NCBI GenBank assembly: GCA_017610505.1
Contig: JAFCBX010000047.1
Span: 1-13,002, forward strand
Direction: 5' to 3'
Source of the DNA: Methanosarcinales archaeon
GTDB lineage: Archaea > Nanobdellota > Nanobdellia > Woesearchaeales > CG1-02-33-12
DNA: 13,002 bases
Below are positions 1 through 6,399 of this stretch, in pieces. Every line of letters begins with the position of its first letter. Within the stretch, counting starts at the first letter, position 1. Made by a program: the position numbers and the translations under genes. The notes under the pieces were generated by a model. The model was not told the DNA's origin and made no database searches. It saw nothing but the letters and a program-made list of their open reading frames with translations.

Positions 1-2
1 AT

Positions 3-584
3 GCAATATTTAATTATGATGGCGTTCTGGTAACAGGTTTTACTCCTGGCAATGAGACATTCCCTGCAGAAAATGCAGGCATGACAGAAAATGAGCTAAT
101 AATTGGCATAGATAATATTCCTATCAGCACTGTAGAAAATTTTACAAAAATCATGCAAAATAAAACACCAGGTGAATCTATTGTTATCACAACAAATGTA
201 ACAAATTATAATATTACTCTTGCTGAAAGCCCTGACAATGAAAGCATGGCTTACCTTGGCATTTATTTAACCCAGAATCAAGAAATAAAAGAAAATATAT
301 TGCAAAAATATGGAAAAATTCTTCCTGATATTTTTATTTGGTTTGTTGGATTATTTTACTGGCTTTATGTTCTAAATCTTGGGATTGGCTTGTTTAATTT
401 AGTTCCTTTAGGCCCAATAGACGGCGGAAGAATGCTTCAGCTTTTAATGCACAAGTTATTTAAGAAAGAAAAAGGCGATAAGATATGGAAGACAATAAGC
501 TATATTTTCTTAGGGCTTGTTTTAATTAATGTTTTCTGGCCTTTTATCCAAAAAATTGTTGGATTTATTATTGGATTTTTTTAG
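3..584 (+). CDS. M50 site-2 protease with PDZ domain (5' truncated by window)
   Basis: C-terminal 193 residues of a membrane-embedded zinc metalloprotease of the S2P/RseP (M50) family, which cuts substrate proteins inside the membrane. The frame is open to the left edge, so the true start and the HExxH zinc motif lie outside the window. What is seen first is a PDZ-like domain (GVLVTGF, then ENELIIGIDNIPI, then a TPGESIVIT segment) that would gate substrate access. A hydrophobic segment follows, then the second metal motif NLVPLGPIDGGRM, whose Asp is the third zinc ligand in this family, and then a last membrane helix ending in GFIIGFF. The order fits archaeal S2P proteins with one PDZ domain. 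The 3' end overlaps the convergent wHTH gene by 17 bases. Substrate unknown. Family call is firm; physiological role is not. Confidence 0.9.
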   Translation, partial: AIFNYDGVLVTGFTPGNETFPAENAGMTENELIIGIDNIPISTVENFTKIMQNKTPGESIVITTNVTNYNITLAESPDNESMAYLGIYLTQNQEIKENILQKYGKILPDIFIWFVGLFYWLYVLNLGIGLFNLVPLGPIDGGRMLQLLMHKLFKKEKGDKIWKTISYIFLGLVLINVFWPFIQKIVGFIIGFF

Positions 585-897
585 AACTTCTTTTTTCAAA
601 GTATTTCTTAACTTTCTTGTCTATTTGGGGCCTTGCGTTTACATCAAGACAATAGTAGATTTTTTCTGCCTCTGGACCCCAGGAATAATTGCCTTTTTCA
701 CTTTTGATTTTGCTTATTTTGAATTCTTTTAATGAAAGTCCTTTCTTAAGATGATAATAGATAGAACGCATTGTCACTGCTGGGAATATTTCGATGTAGG
801 TCTTGTAAATCTCATAACCGTATGCAGATTTCATAAAATAGAGTATTTCAACAATATTCTGTCTTATCTTGCTCTGGACTGGCCTTCCGCGGTTCAT
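568..897 (-). CDS. PadR-like winged-helix DNA-binding protein
   Basis: Small basic protein of 109 residues from the ATG at 897; a TTG two codons upstream (903) is possible but less likely. It begins MNRGRPVQSKIRQNIVEIL, followed by YGYEIYKTYIEIFP and the likely recognition helix TMRSIYYHLKKGL, the pattern of PadR/wHTH regulators. After it comes a wing-like segment with SEKGNYSWGPEAEKIYY, and the tail is lysine-rich. It lacks the long C-terminal dimerisation helix of full PadR proteins, so it may be a minimal archaeal variant. I recall similar short wHTH proteins in DPANN genomes, from memory only. No SD precedes the ATG; a TATA-like box at 921-930 lies about 27 bases upstream, implying a leaderless message. 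It is divergent from the HAD gene and might regulate it, which is inference. Confidence 0.75.
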   Translation of the reverse strand: MNRGRPVQSKIRQNIVEILYFMKSAYGYEIYKTYIEIFPAVTMRSIYYHLKKGLSLKEFKISKIKSEKGNYSWGPEAEKIYYCLDVNARPQIDKKVKKYFEKRSSKKIQ

Positions 898-920
898 AAA
901 CAAAATTATAAATTTCTTTT

Positions 921-930
921 TTTAAATAAT
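921..930 (-). promoter_or_regulatory. TATA box of the wHTH gene
   Basis: Reads ATTATTTAAA on the minus strand, about 27 bases before the ATG at 897. There is no SD between them, as expected for a leaderless archaeal transcript. Confidence 0.45.
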
Positions 931-962
931 TTTCTATATTGAAATTAATTTTTTCCAAAAGC

Positions 963-972
963 TTTTTATGTA
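963..972 (+). promoter_or_regulatory. TATA box of the HAD phosphatase gene
   Basis: TTTTTATGTA centred about 27 bases before the ATG at 994, with no SD. This fits leaderless transcription and favours the ATG over the upstream TTG at 988. Confidence 0.4.
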
Positions 973-993
973 ACCTGTTAATTTGCTTTGTTT

Positions 994-1599
994 ATGATAA
1001 AGGCAATTATATTTGATTATGGAAATGTTATACACAAGTGGGATAATGATATTTTCTTAAAAGAGTTTGTAAAATTGTCTGGTAAAAATTATAATTATGT
1101 TGTTGATGTAATTTTTGGGCAGGGCCTACACGATAAGCTTGAAACAGGAGAAATATCAGATGTAATTTTTTTTAAAACAATAAAAGACAAGCTTAACCTT
1201 AAGATAAGCCAGGATGAATTTTTTAAATTGTTTAGCAGTAAGTTATTTAAAAAAATTGAAACAACAATAAGCCTGATAAAGAAACTAAAAAAAGATTATA
1301 AGGTTGCATTGCTTTCAAATACAAACAAAATAGATTTTGAATATACATTAAAGAATTCTGAGGGTTTCCCCTTATTTGATGCTATTACACTTTCTTTTGA
1401 AGTAGGGCACAAAAAGCCGGATAAAGAGATATTCCTTGATGCACTTAATAAATTAAATCTTAAGCCAAATGAATGTGTTTTTATAGATGACATAAAAGAA
1501 TATTCTGATGCTGCATCAAAGCTAGGCATTCATGGAATACATTACACTTCTTATGAAAAATTAATTAAAGAATTAAAAAAATTAAATATAAGGGTTTGA
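994..1599 (+). CDS. HAD-superfamily phosphatase, YihX-like (subfamily IA)
   Basis: 201-residue haloacid-dehalogenase-type hydrolase, probably a soluble sugar-phosphate or similar phosphatase. Motif I is FDYGNVI with nucleophile Asp8; the usual second Asp (position 10) is Gly, as in the E. coli YihX glucose-1-phosphatase group and epoxide-hydrolase-type relatives. Motif II is LLSNTN (Ser108), motif III is the lysine of HKKPDKEIF (about 140-141), and motif IV is VFIDDIKEYSDAA (Asp165, Asp166). The GEISD segment in the cap also resembles YihX. The ATG at 994 is preferred over TTG 988 because a TATA-like box sits about 27 bases upstream. The gene ends five bases before the convergent ppsA stop. 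A sugar-phosphate substrate would suit the neighbourhood, but it is not shown by sequence; a motif-I Gly can also weaken phosphatase activity. Confidence 0.85.
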   Translation: MIKAIIFDYGNVIHKWDNDIFLKEFVKLSGKNYNYVVDVIFGQGLHDKLETGEISDVIFFKTIKDKLNLKISQDEFFKLFSSKLFKKIETTISLIKKLKKDYKVALLSNTNKIDFEYTLKNSEGFPLFDAITLSFEVGHKKPDKEIFLDALNKLNLKPNECVFIDDIKEYSDAASKLGIHGIHYTSYEKLIKELKKLNIRV

Positions 1600-1604
1600 T
1601 TTTA

Positions 1605-2591
1605 TTACTGCGGCCTCAGATTCCTTCTTTCTGCATCTAATAGAAGGTTTTTCTCTGTTATTGCAACTGTCTCCCTTATCTGGTTTACTGCATCAGGGTT
1701 TGCGCTTATGCTATCAATGCCCTGCCTTACAAGGAATGCAGCCATCTTTGGCTTTGAGCCTGCCTGGCCGCATATTGAAGTCTGCACATGATATCTTTTG
1801 CATATCTTTATAACCCTTGAGATTTCTGCAAGTATTGCCGGATGAAGCTCATCGTAATGTTTTTGCACAAGGTCATTATTCCTGTCAATTGCAAGAGTGT
1901 ACTGTGTAAGGTCATTTGTTCCAAAACTCACAAAATCAATTCCAAGTTTGCAAATATCATCTATTACCCATACAGCAGCAGGTGTTTCTACCATTATTCC
2001 AAATTCAACATATTCATCCTCAAAAACATCATCCAGAATTTCCTTTGCTTTCCTAACCTCCTCAACTCTTGTGACAAGGGGAATCATGACACCAACATTT
2101 TTCATACCCATTTCATGGACTCTTTTTATTGCCTCAAATTCTGCTCTTAAAAATCCAGGCTGGTCTAAAGAACGCCTTATGCCTCTCCATCCGAGCATTG
2201 GATTTTCCTCTTGAGGCTCATTTTCTCCACCCTCAAGGCTTTTGAACTCATCTGTAGGAGCATCCAGTGTTCTGTACCATACTGGCTTGCCGTCAAATGC
2301 CCTTGCAACAGTTGATATCCCCTTAACTAGCATATCAATAAGCTCTTGTTTTCTGCCCTGCCTTACAAGATAAGCAGGATGAATTTTAGTGCCAAGAATC
2401 ATGTGCTCTGCCCTTAACAAACCAACACCATCTGCTCCTGTTGCAGCTGCTTTTTCAGCATATTCTGGGAAGTCCATCACTACCTTGATTTGCGTTGCTG
2501 TGATTAACTCACTATATTCTCTTTTTGTTTCTTCTGCCTGCTTTGGCTTTTCTATTGATTTTTCCTTCATAAACCTTGCCATGTATTGCAT
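1605..2591 (-). CDS. ppsA: PEP synthase, C-terminal half (frameshifted part of ppsA)
   Basis: C-terminal PEP/pyruvate-binding TIM barrel of phosphoenolpyruvate synthase (pyruvate + ATP + water to PEP + AMP + Pi). It is in a different frame from the N-terminal half. Family motifs are clear: GADGVGLLRAEHMI, YRTLDAPTDEF, NPMLGWRGIRR, GIMVETPAAVW, SFGTNDLTQYTLAIDRN, and ICGQAGS with the conserved catalytic Cys. The first dozen residues of this frame (before SIEKPKQ) do not look like PEP synthase and overlap the other frame. No SD precedes any start here, so independent translation is unlikely. Joining the frames at the A5 run (2559-2563) gives VYEGK-SIEKPKQ and a total of 786 residues, the normal family length. 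It is the downstream part of one interrupted gene, or one intact gene with a sequence error. Confidence 0.85.
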   Translation of the reverse strand: MQYMARFMKEKSIEKPKQAEETKREYSELITATQIKVVMDFPEYAEKAAATGADGVGLLRAEHMILGTKIHPAYLVRQGRKQELIDMLVKGISTVARAFDGKPVWYRTLDAPTDEFKSLEGGENEPQEENPMLGWRGIRRSLDQPGFLRAEFEAIKRVHEMGMKNVGVMIPLVTRVEEVRKAKEILDDVFEDEYVEFGIMVETPAAVWVIDDICKLGIDFVSFGTNDLTQYTLAIDRNNDLVQKHYDELHPAILAEISRVIKICKRYHVQTSICGQAGSKPKMAAFLVRQGIDSISANPDAVNQIRETVAITEKNLLLDAERRNLRPQ

Positions 2592-3966
2592 CAACAGTAA
2601 TCATTGTGTTTTCTTTTAAAACAGAGGTTGCATTGCCTGTTCCAACAATGCATGGAATCCCCATCTCACGGCTTACAATAGCTGCATGGCATGTTGTTCC
2701 TCCTAAATCTGTAACAATAGCAGATGCCCTTTTCATTGTTGGCACCATGTCTGGATTAGTCATCTTTGTAACAAGAACATCCCCTTTTTGAACTTTTGAA
2801 AACTCATTTGGCTCATTAGCTATCTTTACAATTCCAGAGCCAACTCCAGGACTTGCAGTATTTCCAGTTACAAGAACATTTGCTTCTGAAATGTCTGTTC
2901 TTTGCTCATCAGCTTGCTCTTCTTCCTTTTGCTCTTCAATACTTATCCCCTCTGTTTTTTCATCTTCAATCTTTTTTATTGTTGTTATTGGCCTTGTCTG
3001 AACAACATATATCTTTCCCCCTTCAATAGCCCATTCAATATCCTGCGGCTTGTTATAATGCTCTTCTAATTTTTTTGCAATCTCTGCAAGGCCCAATATT
3101 TCTTCGTCTTTTAGTATTTGGATTCCTCTTTTGTCCTCAATTATTGTTTTTTTTACAGTCTTTCCTGTTTCATCCCTGACATATGCCCATTCCTGCTCTT
3201 TTATGTCCTTGCTTTTTATCTCCATAGAGCTTTTATCAACAATGTAAGAATCAGGATTTACAGAGCCAGAAACAATTGCTTCCCCCAGGCCAAAACATGC
3301 CTCTACTACAATCTCATTTTCAGTATTTGTTGATGGGTTTACAGAAAAAGTTATTCCTGCTTTGTCTGAATTAACCATCTTCTGCACAACAACAGCTATC
3401 AATACCTGCATATGGTCAAAATTATTCTTTACCCTGTAATATATTGCCCTTGCTGTAAAGAGTGATGCCCAGCATGCCCTAACAGCTTTTACTAAATCAT
3501 CGTTTCCCTTAACATTAAGAAATGTTGCCTGCTGTCCTGCAAAAGAAGCCTCTGGCAAGTCCTCTGCAGTTGCACTGCTTCTAACAGCAACAAACTCATC
3601 CTGTGTTTTTTTAACCAAGTCAGAAGCATCTGTTTTTTCATCAGTTATTCCCATACTTTCATAGGAATCTATGATATCTTCTTTTATGTCATCAGGAATC
3701 TCTGTTGCTATGATTAGCTTCTGCACTTCGTTTGCCTTATTTTGCAGTTCTTCATTATTTTCAACATTAAGTCCTGAAAGAATTTGTGTTATCTTATCTT
3801 TTATATTAGTCCTTTCTATGAAGTCCTTATATGCATCTGCATTTATTATAAACCCCGGAGGAACAGACATACCAAGATTATACATTTCGCCAAGATTAGC
3901 CCCTTTGCCGCCAACAATAGAAATATTGTCCTTTGATATTTCCTTAAACCATGATATTGTTTTCAT
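2512..3966 (-). CDS. ppsA: PEP synthase, N-terminal half (frameshifted part of ppsA)
   Basis: N-terminal ATP-grasp domain and phosphohistidine swivel domain of phosphoenolpyruvate synthase, the entry step of gluconeogenesis from pyruvate. From the ATG at 3966 it shows the family opening GGKGANLGEM (19-28), the nucleotide-binding VAVRSSATAEDLPEASFAGQQ region (about 127-146), VVQTRPI at the end of the ATP domain, a highly acidic linker (about 331-360), then TDLGGTTCHAAIVSREMGIP with phosphorylated His at about 427. Reading then leaves the family sequence after VYEGK and ends in 16 unrelated basic residues. The start is decided by GAGGTG at 3973-3978, six bases before the ATG; the GTG at 3975 lies inside that SD. 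It is transcribed divergently from pcm. The missing barrel domain lies in the overlapping frame at 1605-2591. Confidence 0.9.
   Translation of the reverse strand: MKTISWFKEISKDNISIVGGKGANLGEMYNLGMSVPPGFIINADAYKDFIERTNIKDKITQILSGLNVENNEELQNKANEVQKLIIATEIPDDIKEDIIDSYESMGITDEKTDASDLVKKTQDEFVAVRSSATAEDLPEASFAGQQATFLNVKGNDDLVKAVRACWASLFTARAIYYRVKNNFDHMQVLIAVVVQKMVNSDKAGITFSVNPSTNTENEIVVEACFGLGEAIVSGSVNPDSYIVDKSSMEIKSKDIKEQEWAYVRDETGKTVKKTIIEDKRGIQILKDEEILGLAEIAKKLEEHYNKPQDIEWAIEGGKIYVVQTRPITTIKKIEDEKTEGISIEEQKEEEQADEQRTDISEANVLVTGNTASPGVGSGIVKIANEPNEFSKVQKGDVLVTKMTNPDMVPTMKRASAIVTDLGGTTCHAAIVSREMGIPCIVGTGNATSVLKENTMITVDAIHGKVYEGKINRKAKAGRRNKKRI
2559..2563 (-). other. ppsA: Probable frameshift site in ppsA
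   Basis: Run of five A on the coding (minus) strand. Upstream, the frame matches PEP synthase through VYEGK. Dropping one A continues directly into SIEKPKQAEETK and the C-terminal barrel. The two frames overlap here (2512-2594), so the shift could lie anywhere in that overlap; the A5 run is the most natural place. A sequencing/assembly indel, a real mutation, or less likely programmed slippage are all possible. Confidence 0.6.
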
Positions 3967-3972
3967 AATTAA

Positions 3973-3978
3973 CACCTC
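3973..3978 (-). promoter_or_regulatory. Shine-Dalgarno of ppsA
   Basis: GAGGTG with a six-base spacer to the ATG at 3966, complementary to the CACCTC end of archaeal 16S rRNA. It decides the start, because the in-frame GTG at 3975 is part of the SD itself. Confidence 0.7.
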
Positions 3979-4014
3979 TTATTTTAATACCTTAATATCA
4001 AAAACTTATTCAAT

Positions 4015-4030
4015 AGATTTATATAAATCT
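4015..4030 (-). promoter_or_regulatory. ppsA TATA box inside a perfect 16-bp palindrome
   Basis: AGATTTATATAAATCT is its own reverse complement and contains TTTATATAAA, about 50 bases before the ppsA ATG. That leaves room for a leader of roughly 25-30 bases carrying the SD. The symmetry could let it fire in both directions or be bound by a dimeric regulator, which is inference. Confidence 0.55.
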
Positions 4031-4054
4031 TTCTGTTTAAATAATTGAAAAACT

Positions 4055-4064
4055 ATTTATATTT
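4055..4064 (+). promoter_or_regulatory. TATA box of pcm
   Basis: ATTTATATTT centred about 26 bases before the pcm ATG at 4086. No SD lies between, so the message is probably leaderless. Confidence 0.5.
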
Positions 4065-4085
4065 AGGAACTATTAAGAATTTAAT

Positions 4086-4709
4086 ATGGGAAAACAAGAA
4101 TTAATAAAATACTGGACTAACAGCAAAATAATCACAGATAAAAGACTGATAGAGGCATTTAGAGCAATTCCAAGAGAGGAATTTATCTTAGATGAACTAG
4201 TAAATGAAGCTTATGGTGACTATCCATTGCCTATTTTGAAGGGCCAGACAATATCACAGCCAACAACTGTTATGATAATGATTAATGCTCTTGATTTAAA
4301 AAAAACAGACAAAGTTTTAGAGGTTGGTGCTGGCTCTGGCTATTGTGCTGCAATAATGTCTAAAATGACTAAATTTGTTTACACAACAGAAATTATTCCA
4401 GAGCTTGCAGATTTTGCAGCTAATAATATAAAAAGGGTTGGGATAAAAAATATAGAGGTAATAAACTATGATGGCTCACAGGGTTATGAAGAACAGGCTC
4501 CTTATGACAAGATAATGGTCACTGCAGCATGCCCAAAAATACCTCCACCTTTGATAGAGCAGCTAAAACAAGATGGAATAATAATTGCTCCTGTTTCACA
4601 GTTTTTGGGTCAAAAGATGATAAAAGGCATAAAAAAAGGCAAAGAGCTAAAAACAGATTATCTTGGTGATTTTGTATTTGTGCCATTAAAGGGCAAATAT
4701 GGCTATTGA
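4086..4709 (+). CDS. pcm: Protein-L-isoaspartate O-methyltransferase
   Basis: 207-residue SAM-dependent methyltransferase that methylates L-isoaspartyl residues of aged proteins in the cytoplasm, starting their repair. The family signature GQTISQPTTVMIM is at 53-65, the SAM-binding motif I VLEVGAGSGY at 77-86, and the later motifs NYDGSQGY (127-134) and YDKIMVTAACPKIPPPLIEQL (140-160), with GIIIAPV and DFVFVPLKGKYG at the end. Length is typical for archaeal Pcm. There is no SD; a TATA box at 4055-4064 about 26 bases before the ATG supports this start and a leaderless transcript. It shares a 119-base divergent promoter region with ppsA. No sign of truncation. It is probably its own transcription unit, because the HD gene downstream is separated by 115 bases with its own promoter-like sequence. 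Confidence 0.95.
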   Translation: MGKQELIKYWTNSKIITDKRLIEAFRAIPREEFILDELVNEAYGDYPLPILKGQTISQPTTVMIMINALDLKKTDKVLEVGAGSGYCAAIMSKMTKFVYTTEIIPELADFAANNIKRVGIKNIEVINYDGSQGYEEQAPYDKIMVTAACPKIPPPLIEQLKQDGIIIAPVSQFLGQKMIKGIKKGKELKTDYLGDFVFVPLKGKYGY

Positions 4710-4731
4710 GCAATATTCCAATATGTCATGT

Positions 4732-4756
4732 AAAGCTGATAAAAAAGCTTTTAATT
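4732..4756 (+). terminator. Weak hairpin and T-rich tail after pcm
   Basis: AAAGCT (4732-4737) pairs with AGCTTT (4746-4751) around an eight-base loop and is followed by TTAATTT. It lies 23 bases past the pcm stop. Six weak pairs only, so it is at best a modest termination signal. Confidence 0.3.
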
Positions 4757-4824
4757 TAAATAGCAGTAAATTAATTCAATACATTTATTAATGTTTTTAA
4801 AGATAATTTTATATAGGAGATTTT

Positions 4825-5793
4825 ATGAAAATAGAGGAGATTATTTATGGTAGCTTTGAAATTAAAGAGCCTATTCTTGTTAATTTAATAAATTCAAAAC
4901 CTCTTCAAAGATTAAAAAGAATAGAACAGTATGGGATACCAAAAGAATTGTATCCATTCCCTGGATTTAGCAGATATGATCATTCTATTGGTGTTATGTT
5001 GCTACTCCAAAAGCTCGGAACAAATCTTGAGGAGCAAGTTGCTGGATTATTACATGACGTTTCTCACACAGCATTCTCTCATGTTATTGATTGGGTTATA
5101 GGTGACCAAGTTAAAGAAGATTATCAAGATAAGAACCATAAAAATGTTATCTATAAATCAGAAATCCCTAAAATTCTTTCAAATTTCGGCTTTGATACCA
5201 GAAAAGTTATTGATGTTGAGAAATACCTATTATTAGAAAGAGAAATTCCAGATTTATGTGCAGATCGTGTTGATTATGCCTTAAGAGAATTTCATTGGGC
5301 TAATCCAAAAATAGTAAAACTATGTGTTGATAATTTAATGGTTTTTAACAAAAAACTTGTTTTTGCATCGAAAGAACCTGCTGAGGCTTTTGGAAGAAGT
5401 TATTTAAAATGTCAAACCGAGCACTGGGGCGGAGTTGAAGCAGTTCTTAGATATCATTTATTTTCTCAAGTTTTGAAAACAGCTATTGAAGAAAATATTA
5501 TCTCAATGGATGATTTCTACAAAGATGATAGTTACATCATGAAAAAATTAAGAATAAATAAAAATCCCCAAATCCAAAAGTTATTAAAAGTATTATCAGG
5601 TAAATTAAATTTTGAATTTACTAAACGAAATCCACAATTAAGTTTAAAAAAGAAATTTCGTTACGTAGACCCAGAATATCTTGAAAATGGAACTCTTTAT
5701 CGTCTCAGCGAAGCAGACACAAATTATAAAACTTTTTTAGAAAAGCAAAGAAAAATAAATGAAAAAGGAATAAATGTTAATCTTTTATTTTAA
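4825..5793 (+). CDS. HD-domain phosphohydrolase (SAMHD1/dGTPase-like)
   Basis: 322-residue metal-dependent HD phosphohydrolase. It opens with PLQRLKRIEQYGIP and FPGFSRYDHSIGV, the arrangement of the SAMHD1/dNTP triphosphohydrolase clade. Metal ligands are visible as His53 (YDHS), His77-Asp78 (GLLHDVSHTAFSH) and an Asp of CADRVDYALRE (147 or 150). The C-terminal half is lysine-rich with no motif I recognise. Family members hydrolyse dNTPs or other nucleotides; the real substrate here is unknown, and the allosteric dGTP site cannot be judged by eye. The start ATG has GGAG at 4816-4819 and a TATA-like TTTTTAAAG about 27 bases upstream, so leadered and leaderless readings are both open. Its last codons lie in a 25-bp repeat also found at the 3' end of the aldolase gene. 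Possible roles are nucleotide-pool control or defence. Confidence 0.85.
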   Translation: MKIEEIIYGSFEIKEPILVNLINSKPLQRLKRIEQYGIPKELYPFPGFSRYDHSIGVMLLLQKLGTNLEEQVAGLLHDVSHTAFSHVIDWVIGDQVKEDYQDKNHKNVIYKSEIPKILSNFGFDTRKVIDVEKYLLLEREIPDLCADRVDYALREFHWANPKIVKLCVDNLMVFNKKLVFASKEPAEAFGRSYLKCQTEHWGGVEAVLRYHLFSQVLKTAIEENIISMDDFYKDDSYIMKKLRINKNPQIQKLLKVLSGKLNFEFTKRNPQLSLKKKFRYVDPEYLENGTLYRLSEADTNYKTFLEKQRKINEKGINVNLLF

Positions 5794-5805
5794 TATTTTT
5801 AATGC
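5781..5805. repeat. 25-bp direct repeat, copy 1
   Basis: Exactly identical to 6375-6399, with decaying similarity for about 14 more bases (9 of 14). On the minus strand it matches the last codons of the aldolase gene (EALKILK and stop). This copy covers the end of the HD gene and the bases just after it. Confidence 0.8.
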
Positions 5806-5843
5806 TTCCTTAATACACAGACTATAAAGGAAATTTTCAAAAC

Positions 5844-5852
5844 ATTTAAATA
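5844..5852 (+). promoter_or_regulatory. TATA box of the pilin-like gene
   Basis: ATTTAAATA preceded by an A-rich BRE-like TCAAAAC. It is about 70 bases before the ATG, leaving a leader of about 40 bases that carries GAGGTG at 5905-5910. Confidence 0.45.
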
Positions 5853-5915
5853 CTACTATAATTATTATTGACTTAATAAAACTAAAATTAAGATTATGAA
5901 AAATGAGGTGTAAAA

Positions 5916-6368
5916 ATGAATAAAAAAGGAATTACTCTTTCTATAAACATGGTTGTGATACTGATTCTTGCTATTGTTACCTTAGGTATTGCCTTGGGTT
6001 TTATTACTGGATACATGCAAGATTTAATAGATAGTATGAAAGGGTTTCCAACTATAAAAATAGAGCCAACTTCAGGTGATCCAATAAGTTTTATTCCTTC
6101 AGACATACAGAGAGGAAAAAGCAACAAGATGAGTATTGGATTTTATAACAATGAGCAAGACGATGTTCCTAATACAGTAATTCCACAAATAACTTGCCAG
6201 GGGATTAGTGAAGTAACAGTAAAAGCTTCAGGCCTAAATATTCCTGTTGGTAGTTGGGAAAGGTATTCTGCTTTAGTGTCTGTTCCTAAAGATACTCCTT
6301 CAGGACCATATTCATGTACCCTAACTATAAGTCAAACAGAGAAAACTTTTTTCATGGAAGTTAAATAA
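5916..6368 (+). CDS. Membrane-anchored pilin-like protein with beta-rich ectodomain
   Basis: 150 residues, not assignable to a named family by eye. The start is fixed by GAGGTG at 5905-5910, five bases before the ATG. The N-terminus, MNKKGITLSINMVVILILA continuing to about residue 30, has two lysines, a Gly and then a long hydrophobic helix. That pattern suggests an archaeal type IV pilin/class III signal peptide with possible cleavage after KKG, although a conserved Glu at +5 is absent. Residues about 45-150 look like an extracellular beta-sandwich, with two cysteines (TCQG and SCTL) that could form a disulfide, and end in FFMEVK. It could equally be a simple N-anchored surface protein. It sits alone between divergent units and is bracketed by a 25-bp direct repeat. 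Function unknown; prepilin processing is inference. Confidence 0.65.
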   Translation: MNKKGITLSINMVVILILAIVTLGIALGFITGYMQDLIDSMKGFPTIKIEPTSGDPISFIPSDIQRGKSNKMSIGFYNNEQDDVPNTVIPQITCQGISEVTVKASGLNIPVGSWERYSALVSVPKDTPSGPYSCTLTISQTEKTFFMEVK

Positions 6369-6374
6369 TATTTT

Positions 6375-6399
6375 TCTTTTATTTTAATATTTTTAATGC
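6375..6399. repeat. 25-bp direct repeat, copy 2
   Basis: Identical to 5781-5805. It starts four bases outside the aldolase stop codon and runs into its last codons. On the plus strand the same T-rich bases follow the pilin-like stop and may also act as its terminator. Confidence 0.8.

Noticed and set aside
529..732. Plus-strand 67-codon open frame across the end of the protease gene
   Set aside because: It lies antisense to the wHTH gene and in another frame of the protease; Phe-rich low-complexity product and no start signals.
1842..2214. Two plus-strand open frames opposite ppsA
   Set aside because: Shadows of the strongly conserved PEP synthase barrel on the minus strand; no promoter or SD.
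2512..2594. Programmed +1 frameshifting in ppsA as the preferred explanation
   Set aside because: No slippery pattern, stimulator or family precedent is known to me; an indel in a homopolymer explains the data more simply.
5781..6399. The 25-bp repeat as insertion-sequence ends or attachment sites
   Set aside because: It has no inverted ends, transposase, integrase or tRNA gene; the second copy is simply the coding end of fba.
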